From Aalborgiella sp963841045 (GTDB taxonomy: Bacteria; Pseudomonadota; Gammaproteobacteria; Burkholderiales; Burkholderiaceae_C): a DNA stretch of 56,198 nucleotides. The number at the start of each line of letters is the position of its first letter. The first letter of the stretch is position 1. The translations under genes were made by a program, and so were the position numbers. Shown piece after piece: positions 35,073 to 45,448 of this stretch. A model generated the notes under the pieces. It was given only the letters and a program-made list of their open reading frames with translations. It was not told the DNA's origin and ran no database searches. The stretch is taken from NCBI GenBank assembly GCA_963841045.1, contig CAWJBD010000008.1, positions 1 through 56,198 of the forward strand. Direction: 5' to 3'.

Positions 35073-38016
35073 TTATAGCTCTCGTGCCACTTCGCGAATT
35101 TCAAAGAATTCCAAGAAATCGCCTTCGGCAATATCGTTGTAACCTTTGATATTCAAGCCGCAATCAAAGCCTTCACGCACTTCTTTGGCATCGTCTTTGA
35201 AACGTTTGAGAGAATCCAACTCGCCAGTGAAGATCACCACATTGTTGCGCAGCAAACGCAATTGTGCGGTGCGTTTAACCAAGCCAGAAGTAACCATACA
35301 ACCCGCAATGGAACCCACTTTGCTTGCTTTGAACACTTGTCGAATCTCAGCCGTACCGATGACTTCTTCCACCTTATCAGGTGTCAACATGCCAGACAAC
35401 GCAGCTTTCAGGTCATCTACTGCAGCGTAAATAATGTCGTAGTAACGAATCTCAACGGCATTTCCTTCGGCCAATTTACGGGCACCAGCATCGGCACGCG
35501 TATTAAAGCCAATGATGACCGCTTTGGATGCGATAGCCAAATTGACATCCGATTCACTCACGCCACCAACACCGCTGTAAACGATTTGAATTTTGACTTC
35601 ATCGGTTGACAGCTTAAGGAGTGATTGCGCCAAAGCTTCTTGTGAACCTTGAACATCTGCCTTGATGATAATTGGTAGCAATTTGATTTCGCCAGCAGTC
35701 ATGTCGGTAAACATATTTTCCAACTTAGAGGCTTGCTGTTTAGCCAATTTGGTATGACGGAATTTGCCAGCACGGTAGGTGGCAATTTCACGTGCGCGCT
35801 TTTCATCGGCCATGACCAAGAAATCATCACCCGCTTTGGGCACTTCGGTTAAGCCTTGGATTTCAACCGGAATGGACGGTCCAGCTGTCTTGATGGCTTT
35901 GCCATTCTCGTCCAACATGGCGCGTACACGACCATAGGTCGAACCCGCCAAAACCACATCACCCGTTTTCAAAGTGCCGGATTGAACCAAGATGGTTGCA
36001 ACGGCACCACGACCTTTGTCTAAGCGGGCTTCAATGACCAAGCCTTTAGCCAATGCATCTACTGGTGCACGCAATTCAAGCACTTCTGCCTGCAACAGTA
36101 CCTGCTCAAGCAATGCATCGATGCCTTCGCCAGTTCGTGCTGAAACGCCCACAAATGGAGAGTCACCACCAAATTCCTCTGGAATCACTTCTTCAGTGAC
36201 CAGCTCGCCTTTTACGCGTTCGATATTGGCATCAGGCTTGTCAATTTTGTTGATCGCAACCACAATGGGTACGCCAGCTGCTTTGGCATGTTTGATCGCT
36301 TCCTTGGTTTGTGGCATCACGCCATCATCCGCAGCAACAACCAAAATTACAATATCAGTCGCAGTTGCACCGCGTGCACGCATGGCAGTGAAAGCCTCAT
36401 GACCCGGTGTGTCTAAAAACGAAATCATGCCGCGCGGTGTTTCCACATGGTATGCACCGATGTGCTGGGTAATACCACCGGCTTCACCCGAAGCCACTTT
36501 TGCACGACGTATGTAATCGAGCAAGGACGTTTTACCGTGATCAACGTGACCCATCACTGTCACGACTGGAGGTCTTGGTAAAGTCTCTGCCACTTGAGAT
36601 GACACTTCATCATCGGTAAATGCATCCACCTCATCCAATGCAGCAACAACCGCTTTGTGCCCCAACTCTTCGACAACAATCATGGCCGTATCTTGATCCA
36701 GCGGTTGATTGATGGTGACCATTTGACCCAATTTCATGAGTTGCTTAATCACCTCAGATGCTTTGATGGCCATTTTGTGGGCCAATTCAGCAACCGTAAT
36801 GGTTTCTGGCACATGAATCTCTAGGACACGCACCTCAACTGGTGCGGCCTCAACACGCTCTTCGCGGTCGTTACGGTCATTCCCGCGTTTACCTTTGCCA
36901 CCACTGCGCCAGCTGGTACCACGCCCAGCTCCCGCAGTTGTATCACCGCGAGTCGGAATACCTTTTTTCTTGGCTGGATCGCCTGCCCAGCTGCTTGAAA
37001 GCTTGGCTGATTTAACCTCTTTTCCTGCTGCTGCAGTCGTAGTTGCTGCGCCCGCTTTATCACCAGGTTTGGCACCCGCTTTTGCAACCGTACTGCCGGC
37101 TGCAGGTTTATGCAACGTGCCTTTGATAACAGGCTCAGGTTTTTTCGCAACCATCACAGGTTTTGCAGGGGCGGACATCATGCTGCGAATGGCAGCTGCT
37201 TCAGCTTCAGCTTTGCGACGACGGTCACCCAAATCTTTCACACGCTCGTTTTCAGCAACAATCAATGCTTTTGAATCTGCCACGCCTTTGGCAGCGGCTG
37301 CGATCTCTTCGTTTGCTAACTCTTGTGCTTTTAGCTTGGCTGCATCAGCCGCTAGTGCCTTCGCCTCAGCGGCTTTCAAAGCTTCTTCAGCTGCTTTTTC
37401 AGCTTTTGGATCTACTTCTGGGACTATTTTGTTACCAGCTCGCTTAGTTGGTTTCTTTACAGCGGTTTCTGGTGCTTGGGTTTTCAGCAGGAATATCAGC
37501 AGCTTGCTTATTAGCCTTGTTTTGTTCTTCGGCATGCAATTCTTGCTCTTCGCGCAAGCGACGTTGCTCAATCAGTTTGGCTTCTTCGTCACGAATCGCT
37601 GCTGCTTCTTGTTCAGCTTCTTTTTGGCGTCGTTCCAGTTCAGATTGTTCAAACAACAATTTGGCCTGTTCGGAAGCCGACAAAGCAGCAGCTGTTTCAG
37701 CGGCTTCTGAAGATTCATCACGCTGTATGAGCGTGCGCTTCTTACGCACTTCAACTTGAATCGTACGTGCTTTGCCAGTTGCATCAGCTTGTTTGATTTC
37801 AGTGGTGGATTTTTTCACCAAAGTAATTTTTTTGCGCTCGCCAGATGCCGTGCCATGACTGGCTTGCAAATGCGCTAACAACTTTTGCTTATCGGCATCA
37901 CTCAAAGTGTCAGTTGCGGCTGATTTAGCCACCCCTGCACTTTTAAGTTGCTCAATGAGCGTACTGGTTGATTTTTTGAGTTCTGCCGCAAATTCGGCAA
38001 CGGTTGTGTTGGACAT
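35073..38016 (-). CDS. infB: Translation initiation factor IF-2, frame-split
   Basis: IF-2 is the GTPase that places initiator tRNA on the ribosome. The first frame starts at 38016 (MSNTTVAEFAAELKKST) with the IF2-associated domain and a charged Ala/Glu/Lys linker. It is interrupted near 37481 at a run of four A on the coding strand; removing one restores AADIPAETQAPETAVKK. The G domain has GHVDHGKT near residue 488, DTPGHEAF and NKIDKP, followed by the IF2 domains that end in VAREL at 35073. The merged length is about 981 residues. Because infB is essential, the break is almost certainly a sequence error. Confidence 0.93.
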
Positions 38017-38040
38017 AGTCTTTGTAATCTTTCATAACCA

Positions 38041-39549
38041 TTAAGCTTGCGGATTTGTTTGCGTAGAAGCCTCTTCGGTGAACCAGTGTTCCCTAGCTTT
38101 CATAATCAATGTTTTGGCTTCATCTTCGGACTGAGCAGTGATTTCGATAAGCTCATCAACAGCCAAGTCAGCCAAGTCATCTAATGTATGCACACCACCA
38201 TCAGCTAATTTGCTGATCAATGTCGGCGTTAAACCTTCTAAATCGCGCAAGTCTTGTGATGCCTCTTCAACATTTTCTTCTTTGGCAATTTCCATTGTTA
38301 ACAAGGCGTCTTTAGCTCGTGTACGCAACTCATTCACAGTGTCTTCATCAAAGCTTTCAATCTCGAGCATCTCTTGCAATGGCACATAAGCGACTTCTTC
38401 CAGGCTGGTGAAACCTTCCGAGATCAGGATATCGGCAATGTCTTCATCAACATCCAATTTTTCCATGAACAATTTACGGCTGGCATCTGTTTCATTGGCG
38501 GTTTTTTCTGCTGATTCAGCTGCATCCAAAATGTTAATTTTCCAACCAGTCAGCTCAGAAGCCAAACGCACATTTTGACCACCACGACCAATTGCAAGTG
38601 CCAGATTTTCTTCGTCACAAACCACATCCATTGCATGGCGCTCTTCATCAACAACGATGGAAGATACGTTTGCTGGTGCTAAAGCGCCGATCACAAACTG
38701 CGCAGGATCTTCGCTCCACAGCACGATATCCACACGCTCGCCACCGAGTTCTGTCGTCACTGCATTGACACGCGTTCCACGCACACCAACGCATGTACCA
38801 ATTGGATCTACCCGTTTGTCGTGTGACAGCACCGCGATTTTCGCGCGTGAGCCAGCATCTCGTGCGCAAGATTTAATTTCCAATAATCCTTGTTCGATTT
38901 CCGGCACTTCATTGCGGAACAATTCCACCATGTATTGCGGCGCATTGCGCGACAAAATAATGGGGGCACCACGCAGCGTGCTGTCAACTTCCATGATGTA
39001 CGCTTTGACACGGTCACCCGTGCGGAAGTTTTCTTTTGGAATCATGTCAGCGCGACGCAAACGACCTTCAACACGGCCGCTTTCGACGATCAAATCGCCT
39101 TTGTCTAAGCGCTTCACAGTGCCTACCAAGATCTTTTCACCACGCGACATAAAGTCACTCAAAATCATCTCGCGCTCAGCTTCGCGGATTTTTTGCAAAA
39201 TGACTTGCTTCGCAGCCATTGCGCCTATTCGACCAATCGGCAAGGATGGAACCGCTTCCTCAATGTATTCATCGACCTCAATGTCAGGAATTTGCTCTTT
39301 GGCTTCAAAGTGCAATATTTCTTGATCAGGAAGTTGCAGCCCCGCTTCATCTGGTACGACGTGCCATCTGCGAAATGTTTCGTAATTTCCCGTGTCAGGG
39401 TTCATAGCAACGCGAATGTCGACATCGCCTGGATACAGCTTTTTGGTGGCTTGTGCCAAGGCAGCTTCAACAGCGCCAAAAACGACGTCCAATTCGACAT
39501 TTTTTTCACGAGATATAGCCTCAACCAACATCAACATTTCGCGATTCAT
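38041..39549 (-). CDS. nusA: Transcription termination/antitermination factor NusA
   Basis: A 502-residue protein: N-terminal RNAP-binding domain (1-130), S1 domain (about 135-200), two KH domains with VGVRGTRVNAV and GRGGQNVRLAS, and two C-terminal HhH-type acidic repeats (about 360-490). It modulates pausing, termination and antitermination. It is second in the rimP operon, 108 bases after rimP and 24 before infB. In other bacteria this operon is autoregulated through its leader, which matters for the hairpin near 40320. Confidence 0.95.
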   Translation of the reverse strand: MNREMLMLVEAISREKNVELDVVFGAVEAALAQATKKLYPGDVDIRVAMNPDTGNYETFRRWHVVPDEAGLQLPDQEILHFEAKEQIPDIEVDEYIEEAVPSLPIGRIGAMAAKQVILQKIREAEREMILSDFMSRGEKILVGTVKRLDKGDLIVESGRVEGRLRRADMIPKENFRTGDRVKAYIMEVDSTLRGAPIILSRNAPQYMVELFRNEVPEIEQGLLEIKSCARDAGSRAKIAVLSHDKRVDPIGTCVGVRGTRVNAVTTELGGERVDIVLWSEDPAQFVIGALAPANVSSIVVDEERHAMDVVCDEENLALAIGRGGQNVRLASELTGWKINILDAAESAEKTANETDASRKLFMEKLDVDEDIADILISEGFTSLEEVAYVPLQEMLEIESFDEDTVNELRTRAKDALLTMEIAKEENVEEASQDLRDLEGLTPTLISKLADGGVHTLDDLADLAVDELIEITAQSEDEAKTLIMKAREHWFTEEASTQTNPQA

Positions 39550-39657
39550 ATTACTTCTCTCCTATGACTAATGATTCAATTTCTTTAAACAATCAGCAAT
39601 GATCCACATCAAGATCTATTGCAACTTATTCTGTTGTGGTATCCCAAATTTGATAAC

Positions 39658-40251
39658 CTAAGTATTTCGGCCTTTAAAATTTACAATTGGCGCCAACCTC
39701 GCCTCACGAACCTCATTCAAACGAAAGCCCAGTACCTGTACAGGTTGCGGTGCTCTTTTTTTGCTGATGCGAACACCAGGTTTGACAGGTGGTGCGTCGC
39801 TCCAAACAATTTGCCAATGATTTTGATCAAGCGCATTGGCAAGCACACCATCACTCATCTCTACACGCTCTAAAGTGCCACGAAATTTTTTCCGCAACGC
39901 ACTCACTTGACCATTTGCAGCCAAACCGATGGGTTCGCGCAAAGTCAGATCAATTTCACTGCCAACAAAACGTTCAAAATCTTTTTCATTTCGCAATGGT
40001 CGATCAATACCAGGCGAAGAGACTTCTAATCGACTGTATTGCACACCATCAACTTCCAATGAAAACTGCAATTGCCGAGTGACTTTTTCGCAATCTTCGA
40101 CAGTTATTCGCCTGTCATTTCCAGCCAAATCGTTTTGTTCCCAAGGGTAATCAATCGTGACACGCAACAATCCACCAGCAGAGCGTTGTATCTCTACCAA
40201 GTCGTAACCAAAACCGGTCACAATTTGCTCAATTACTTTCTCAGATGCCAA
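39658..40251 (-). CDS. rimP: Ribosome maturation factor RimP
   Basis: A 197-residue protein needed for 30S maturation. It has the two-domain RimP pattern with GYDLVEIQRSAGGLLRVTID near residue 16 and LEVSSPGIDRPL near 78, and a C-terminal extension typical of Betaproteobacteria. It is the first gene of the nusA operon. Confidence 0.93.
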   Translation of the reverse strand: MASEKVIEQIVTGFGYDLVEIQRSAGGLLRVTIDYPWEQNDLAGNDRRITVEDCEKVTRQLQFSLEVDGVQYSRLEVSSPGIDRPLRNEKDFERFVGSEIDLTLREPIGLAANGQVSALRKKFRGTLERVEMSDGVLANALDQNHWQIVWSDAPPVKPGVRISKKRAPQPVQVLGFRLNEVREARLAPIVNFKGRNT

Positions 40252-40304
40252 TTCTTCATCCTTGCATTACTGTCTAATCACCAACCAACACAAACCGTTC
40301 AGCC

Positions 40305-40333
40305 AAAAAAAACGGGCTTAGAGAATAGCCCGT
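40305..40333 (-). terminator. Intrinsic terminator in the rimP-nusA-infB leader (candidate attenuator)
   Basis: On the minus strand ACGGGCT (40333-40327) pairs with AGCCCGT (40318-40312) and is followed by eight T. It lies 54 bases before rimP and about 90 bases after a likely -10 box, with no gene between. It therefore looks like a leader attenuator or the end of a short leader RNA rather than the end of an upstream gene. Confidence 0.65.
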
Positions 40334-40425
40334 ATAGTGCATAACAATCCGTGTGGAAGTCTGCTTATTCGTCAGAGTAATGATTTAAACTAGCTGCAGC
40401 GGCATACCAGTTCAAACCTAAGCTA
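40334..40425 (-). ncRNA. Leader RNA of the rimP-nusA-infB operon (putative)
   Basis: The segment between the inferred start site (near 40421) and the terminator hairpin has no convincing open frame or tRNA. Premature termination would release an RNA of about 110 bases. Rfam describes rimP leaders in gammaproteobacteria; whether this is related cannot be told by eye. Confidence 0.35.
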
Positions 40426-40427
40426 GC

Positions 40428-40460
40428 ATTATATGCCAGAATCACGCCATCAAGACAAGG
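40428..40460 (-). promoter_or_regulatory. Candidate promoter of the rimP-nusA-infB operon
   Basis: On the minus strand a perfect TATAAT -10 box spans 40433-40428. A TTGTCT -35-like hexamer lies 19 bases upstream, with TTGATG nearer. The spacing is not ideal, but the -10 match, the position and the downstream leader support it. Confidence 0.45.
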
Positions 40461-40487
40461 GCACACAAGGATATATAAGGAAACACG

Positions 40488-40726
40488 ATGATTTTTCTAA
40501 TCTTGGGCTTAATTTTCACCGTTTGCAAATGGCAAGAAATTGGTCCCATTGCTGCATGGAGTTGGTGGACCGTCCTAGCACCGTATGCTTTGGCTGTACT
40601 TTGGTGGACATGGGCTGATTATTCAGGCTATACCAAAAATGTTGAAGTCAAAAAAATGGCTTGCGTAAGCAAAAACGCATCAACCGCCACAAAGAGGCCT
40701 TAGGCTTCCAAAAAAAGAAGCGTTAA
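40488..40726 (+). CDS. Small Trp-rich membrane protein (TIGR04438 type), frame-split
   Basis: It starts MIFLILGLIFTVCKWQEIG, continues with AAWSWWTVLAPYALAVLWWTWAD and two hydrophobic segments, then SGYTK, the pattern of the betaproteobacterial small Trp-rich family. A frame change near 40658-40664 joins KKMA to LRKQKRINRHKEALGFQKKK, a basic tail ending at 40726. The merged length is about 79 residues. The function of the family is unknown. It stands alone between rimP and gdhA, divergent from rimP. Confidence 0.75.
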
Positions 40727-40835
40727 CCACCAACATTATGCATTTTATGCATAGATAGGCGATTTATTGGCCTTGGACTTTTTGAATGCTGCGTTTTATG
40801 CTCACCCCCAACGCAACATTGAAAGGATTAGTCAA

Positions 40836-42145
40836 ATGTCAAACGCCAACAAGAATCTGCAAATCGCCAAAAACGCCATCCCTTCCTATTTGAATGCCGA
40901 CAATTTAGGACCCTGGGGTAATTATTTACAGCAAGTAGACCGAGTTGTCCCCTATTTGGGCGATTTGGCAAAATGGGCAGACACCCTTCGCAGACCTAAA
41001 CGCATATTGGTGGTTGATGTGCCAATTCACTTAGACAATGGCGAAATCGCTCATTTTGAAGGTTACCGCGTTCAACACAATACCTCACGTGGGCCTGGCA
41101 AAGGCGGCGTTCGCTTTCACCAAGATGTCACACTTTCCGAGGTGATGGCCTTGTCTGCCTGGATGTCCATTAAAAATGCAGCCGTTAACGTTCCATTTGG
41201 CGGCGCCAAGGGTGGCATTCGCGTCAATCCCAAGCTACTCTCAACCGGTGAACTGGAACGCATGACACGGCGTTACACAAGTGAAATAGGCATCATCATT
41301 GGCCCCACAAAAGATATTCCAGCACCTGATGTGAATACCAATGAACAAATCATGGCATGGATGATGGATACCTATTCCATGAATGAAGGCTCGACAGCAA
41401 CTGGCGTGGTGACAGGTAAGCCAATCGACTTAGGCGGCTCAAAGGGACGCCGGGACGCTACAGGACGCGGTGTATTTACAGTCGGCAATGAAGCAGCCAA
41501 ACGCATTGGCTTGGACATTCAAGGTGCCCGGATAGCGGTCCAAGGTTTTGGCAATGTGGGTGGTGTCGCTGGACGCTTGTTTACTGAAGCTGGCGCTAAA
41601 GTAGTCGCCGTTCAAGATCATGGTGGCACGATTTACAAACCCAGCGGCTTGGATGTGCCCGCACTGCTCAAGCACGTGGCAGCAACAGGCAGCGTGGCAG
41701 GTTTTGCAAATGCAGAAGTATTGTCAGATCACTTATTTTGGGAAGTTGACTGTGATATTTTGATTCCCGCCGCGTTGGAATCTCAAATTACCATCGCCAA
41801 TGCTTCCAAAATTAAAGCAAAAATGGTGATTGAAGGTGCCAATGGACCGAACGACTCCCGACGCTGATGACATTTTGCAAGAACGCGGTATTTTGGTATT
41901 GCCTGATGTGATTGCCAACGCAGGTGGTGTGACCGTGAGTTATTTTGAATGGGTGCAAGATTTCTCAAGCTTCTTTTGGGATGAAGCTGAAATCAATATG
42001 CGACTCGTGAAAATCATGTCCGACGCGCTTGCGGGTATTTGGGCGGTGGCTGAAGAGCACAAAGTCAGCCTTCGCACCGCTACCTTCATCGTTGCGTGCA
42101 AACGCATCTCTGCATGCACGCGAACTGCGCGGTTTGTACCCGTGA
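40836..42145 (+). CDS. gdhA: Glutamate dehydrogenase, frame-split
   Basis: It catalyses the reversible amination of 2-oxoglutarate to glutamate. The start ATG 40836 (MSNANKNLQIAKNAIP) is chosen over an upstream in-frame start. The catalytic Lys lies in PFGGAKGGIRV, followed by DIPAPDVNT and the Rossmann motif GFGNVGGVAG. Two frame changes are needed: near 41850 (an extra A in CCGAACGAC) to give GANGPTTPDADDIL, and near 42100-42106 to give ILHARELRGLYP at 42145. The merged length is about 436 residues. The coenzyme (NAD or NADP) is not clear from sequence. Confidence 0.88.
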
Positions 42146-42159
42146 CCAGTAACTTGTAA

Positions 42160-42592
42160 ACCTCGGTTAAATGGTTTTACAGCGATCGTGTCAACATCGC
42201 CACGGTATTCAATTTTGCCGCGAAGACGTGCACGCGGATGGATGTCAATCAGCGCATCGTATAGGACATCGCCCGAGTACCGTGGCAGACCCTGATATTT
42301 CCAATGACTTGCGTGCGATGACATTGCCTTTCACTTTTCCTTCAATGAAAATGTAATCGGCTTCCAGCGTCGTATTCTCCACCAAGCCAGTCGGCCCAAT
42401 GTGAATGGCGCCACCGTTTTCAAAAACAATCCCGCCAACCAGTTGACCATCCACCTTGATGCCCAAATCTTCGTTGCTGTGAAACGATCCCTCGAATACA
42501 GCGCCCTCGCCTATCAAGCTGGTAATGGCATTCAATCTGTCATTCGGAACCAATCTAGCCGTAGTGCGTTCAGTTGTGTTGTAGGTGTTCAT
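42160..42592 (-). CDS. Bactofilin A (polymer-forming cytoskeletal protein), frame-split
   Basis: It starts at 42592 (MNTYNTTERTTARL). The bactofilin beta-helix follows, with ITSLIGEGAVFEGSFHSNED, GQLVGGIVFENGG and a repeating GxVxGNV register. A frame change near 42265-42275 joins SGSATVLG to DVLYDALIDIHPRARLRGKIEYRG, a typical bactofilin end. The true stop is uncertain: the restored frame stays open to 41965 across the antisense of gdhA, which is unlikely to be real. Bactofilins form stable filaments that organise cell-wall enzymes. Confidence 0.75.
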
Positions 42593-43125
42593 GGTTGTGT
42601 TCCTTTTGGTAAGAGTACAGAGTTCGCGTTATTTGGACTTGATGATGAATTGCTTGACGTTGCTGCTTTCGAATTTTGCAATTCTATATGTCGATCAAAC
42701 TGCAGAATAACAGTGGATGCTGAGTTCGTGACTGAATCTGAATTGGTTAGGCCATTATTGTGATCAGGTAAGGATTTGCTGCCAATGGTGTCCGATTTTT
42801 CTTGCATCTTCTCAAGTGAATGGATATCCGGCTTTGTGATGGGTCGATCTATACCGAAACGTTCAATAAGCCAATTTTGTGCGCCATCTATGACTTTAGC
42901 AGGTCCAAAATAATAAACCAATGATGCGCTGGCAACAGCCATCAACACAGTCAGTGAACCGATGATGGGCAAAATCCAACCCCATAAAAACCATGTTACC
43001 CAACGCCTGGCAACACGTCGCTGCGCCACCGATTTACCACGTTGCTGCGATATTGCAATGGCTTTCGATCGCAGCTCCTCGCTTGTCAGCAGCCCTGCTG
43101 TTTGCGTGTTTTCCACTTCTTCCAT
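42589..43125 (-). CDS. Single-span membrane protein in bactofilin cluster
   Basis: A 178-residue protein whose stop overlaps the bactofilin A start by four bases (ATGA). A basic N-terminal region (QQRGKSVAQRRVARRWVTW) is followed by one strong membrane span (residues about 48-72) and a polar Ser/Asn-rich C-terminal half, predicted periplasmic. Bactofilin partners are often membrane proteins or murein hydrolases, but no enzymatic domain is seen here. It may anchor the neighbouring bactofilins; that is inference. Confidence 0.65.
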   Translation of the reverse strand: MEEVENTQTAGLLTSEELRSKAIAISQQRGKSVAQRRVARRWVTWFLWGWILPIIGSLTVLMAVASASLVYYFGPAKVIDGAQNWLIERFGIDRPITKPDIHSLEKMQEKSDTIGSKSLPDHNNGLTNSDSVTNSASTVILQFDRHIELQNSKAATSSNSSSSPNNANSVLLPKGTQP

Positions 43126-43597
43126 TTACCGACGGTTCTTCTCTGTGCTGCGTTCCAGTGTGGCATTCAGCTCTGCGCCATTCACTTGCAGTTGACCGTA
43201 ACGGATATGTCCTTTGACCACTGAATTGGGATGCAAATCGACACTGCCACCACTGGCATCCACTGTCCCTTGACAAGCACCCATGACAGATACTTTGCTG
43301 GCATAAATATCGCCTTGAACTTCGCCCGATTCGCTGATAACCACTTGCAATTCGCCACTGGCTTTTTCATGCATATTGCCAATCAAATTTCCCGCAATGG
43401 TACAAGTACCTTCGGCAGTCACATTGCCTGTGAACAATTAAGCCTGATTCAACCATGCACCGTTTAACTGAAATACCACTTTGCTGAAAGTTTGAAGTTT
43501 GAGTTAAGACGGGTATCGCACCACTGTCCGGCATCGCGGCACCCAATGAGACGTGGGTCGAATTTCCATCGATGTGATTTGAATTGTCGTTTGTCAT
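43126..43597 (-). CDS. Bactofilin B, frame-split
   Basis: The first frame starts at 43597 (MTNDNSNHIDGNSTHVSLG), a disordered N-terminal tail typical of bactofilins. A frame change near 43437 joins VESGL to LFTGNVTAEGTCTIAGNLIG and the beta-helix (EVQGDIYASKVSVMG, GGSVDLHPNSVVKGHIRYGQ). It ends next to the following membrane-protein start. The merged length is about 157 residues. Confidence 0.75.
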
Positions 43598-43630
43598 GGT
43601 GTGTTATTTGATGTTCAATTTAGAAGCGAA

Positions 43631-44065
43631 TTATGCCGTCTGATCCAGTTCAGGTATGGCATGAATGTTTTTGATTGTTTTGAAAGGCCCTTGTAAATCA
43701 GCACCTTCGTATAAACGCAAACGCTGTGCAACGATAGTCCCTGTTGTAGACGCAGTGCTGGCAATGAAAGCGGTGCCGTAACATTCAATCACAGTGTCCG
43801 TAGCACTTGCACCCACGTTACCAACTCGGCCAAACACATACAAATCGCCCAAAACCCGGAATTGCCCCTGTATCTGGGCGCCATGCCAAACAATTAATCG
43901 CCCATTAATTTGCCCAGCGCCAGACAAATCACCTTGAACCAACAATCCGCCACTGTAGGACACTTCCCCACGCACGCGCGAATCTGGCGCAATGCGATTG
44001 ACAATGTTCATGCCAATCGGATCGATATCCAGCTTGTCTTGTTGTTTTGAAATATCTTCTGTCAT
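43631..44065 (-). CDS. Bactofilin C
   Basis: A 144-residue intact bactofilin: a short polar N-terminus, then the beta-helix with NRIAPDSRVRGEVSYSGG, LLVQGDLSGAGQINGRLIV and GTIVAQRLRLYEGADLQGPF. It lies 33 bases upstream of bactofilin B and 19 downstream of the small membrane-protein gene, on the same strand. Three divergent bactofilins side by side may co-polymerise. Confidence 0.8.
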   Translation of the reverse strand: MTEDISKQQDKLDIDPIGMNIVNRIAPDSRVRGEVSYSGGLLVQGDLSGAGQINGRLIVWHGAQIQGQFRVLGDLYVFGRVGNVGASATDTVIECYGTAFIASTASTTGTIVAQRLRLYEGADLQGPFKTIKNIHAIPELDQTA

Positions 44066-44084
44066 ATCAATTTATTCAAAGCAA

Positions 44085-44475
44085 TCAAATAAAAATGGTG
44101 TATTGAATCCATGCGCGTGACCAAGCATAGGTCAGCGCCAAACCAATCAGGGCAGAAGCCAAAAAGCCGAATACGAACATCAGTGTTGAGCTTCTACCGT
44201 GCGACACGAGATTGATTAACAAGATGCCGTTTGAATGAAAAGCCAATGGATCGCTGACTGCGTTTGAGAGCTTGATTGAGCTCTTGATACGCTGGTTCTG
44301 ACAGCCATGCTTTGGCATTCATGGCATCCACAGTCACATACTGTTGATTGATTAAATTACGTTCTTTGAATCTCTGACCCAAAACAACTTCTTGCGGTAA
44401 ACCGACGATGGTTGAGGTAAAAAAATCATCCAACTGCGCTTTGCCTTGCGTGCTGTTGATGGTTTGATTCGTCAT
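44085..44475 (-). CDS. Small C-terminally anchored protein in bactofilin cluster, frame-split
   Basis: It starts at 44475 (MTNQTINSTQGKAQLDDFF) with a soluble part rich in charged residues (LVLGQRF-like, then LNQALKRSQRSIGFSF). A frame change between about 44218 and 44270 leads to GRSSTLMFVFGFLASALIGL, a C-terminal membrane span, ending at 44085. The merged length is about 130 residues. No family is recognised. As the first gene of the bactofilin run it may be a membrane adaptor. Confidence 0.5.
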
Positions 44476-44536
44476 ACTGAATTTTTCCGCAATATCGGGG
44501 TGTTTGGCTAAATATTGAACTAAGTCTTTCCTAATT

Positions 44537-45448
44537 TTACTTGCGAGTGTAGCTTGAATTGGTCACTAAAAACACACCCGGCAAAATCAATAAAGCACCC
44601 CACAAGTGGTGCCACCCCAATTGCTCACCCAACACACTCCAACTGGCCAGTGCGCCATAAAGTGGACCTAAATACAAGGTGATAGCCACTTTATTGGCAC
44701 TCAACATATTTTGCGCCCAGCCATAAAGCCAATAAGCACCCAAGCTTGGAAAAACAGCTGCAACAACAATCAATATCAGCGCTGGTTGACCCCACACAGT
44801 CAAATTGGGTTGCAGTAATTCCCAATAGGCAAAAGGCGCAATCGTCACGCAGCCACCCACGCAAATCATGGCCAACCTGGCCGTCACACTCAAATCACTG
44901 GGCCACCATTTTTGCAACAACGCATAGGCAGCCCATGCAATGGCAGCAGCCACAATCCAGAGGTCACCCGCTACAAATTGAATGCCAGCCAAAGCAGTCC
45001 ATTGCCCTTTCAGCACCACATGCAACACACCTGCAATCGCCAAAACCACACCCGCGATTTGCACCTTGTTCATACGTTCACCCAACCACAGCACAGATCC
45101 AACAGCAATCAAGACGGGTGACGATGCATATATAAGCGCAATGTTCATGGCACTGGTAGTTCGTGCCCCTTGATAAACCCATGCCCCGCAAACCAACATG
45201 CCGCATGCGCCCAAAATCAAAAACTGAGTACTGTTGGCTAAGATGTATTTGCGTTTAGCCCAAATTTCTTTCCTGGCCAAGATGCACAAGACCAATGCGG
45301 CCAATGCCCAGCGACCGAGTGCCAATAAATGCGGCCCAATCACGCCCGGCGCTTTGCGTGCCACCACGTAATTCACAGCCCACAAAGCTGGAACAAACCA
45401 AAGTGCGATGAGTGCCAGTCGTTGATGTCTTGCAGCTTGTTCAGGCAT
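44537..45448 (-). CDS. EamA/DMT family transporter
   Basis: A membrane protein of about 303 residues with ten spans in two EamA repeats (LIALWFVPALWAVNYVVARK at the start, YLGPLYGALASWSVLGEQL near the end). I start at 45448 (MPEQAARHQRLAL), overlapping the end of the MFS gene by eight bases; a longer frame reads back into that gene and is not used. The substrate is unknown. Confidence 0.82.
   Translation of the reverse strand: MPEQAARHQRLALIALWFVPALWAVNYVVARKAPGVIGPHLLALGRWALAALVLCILARKEIWAKRKYILANSTQFLILGACGMLVCGAWVYQGARTTSAMNIALIYASSPVLIAVGSVLWLGERMNKVQIAGVVLAIAGVLHVVLKGQWTALAGIQFVAGDLWIVAAAIAWAAYALLQKWWPSDLSVTARLAMICVGGCVTIAPFAYWELLQPNLTVWGQPALILIVVAAVFPSLGAYWLYGWAQNMLSANKVAITLYLGPLYGALASWSVLGEQLGWHHLWGALLILPGVFLVTNSSYTRK

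Noticed and set aside
37481..37490. Programmed ribosomal frameshifting in infB
   Set aside because: No slippery heptamer with a downstream structure is evident, no such case is known for infB, and many unrelated genes in the window show similar breaks; sequence error is simpler.
40395..40425. A tRNA-like stretch (CAGTTCAAACC on the plus strand) upstream of rimP, where some bacteria have a tRNA-fMet gene
   Set aside because: No acceptor stem, D-arm or anticodon arm could be paired on either strand; the T-loop resemblance is chance.
41965..42145. A true bactofilin A C-terminus overlapping gdhA by 180 bases on the opposite strand
   Set aside because: gdhA is clearly coding there, and the antisense reading has no bactofilin character; another indel near 42150-42190 is more likely.
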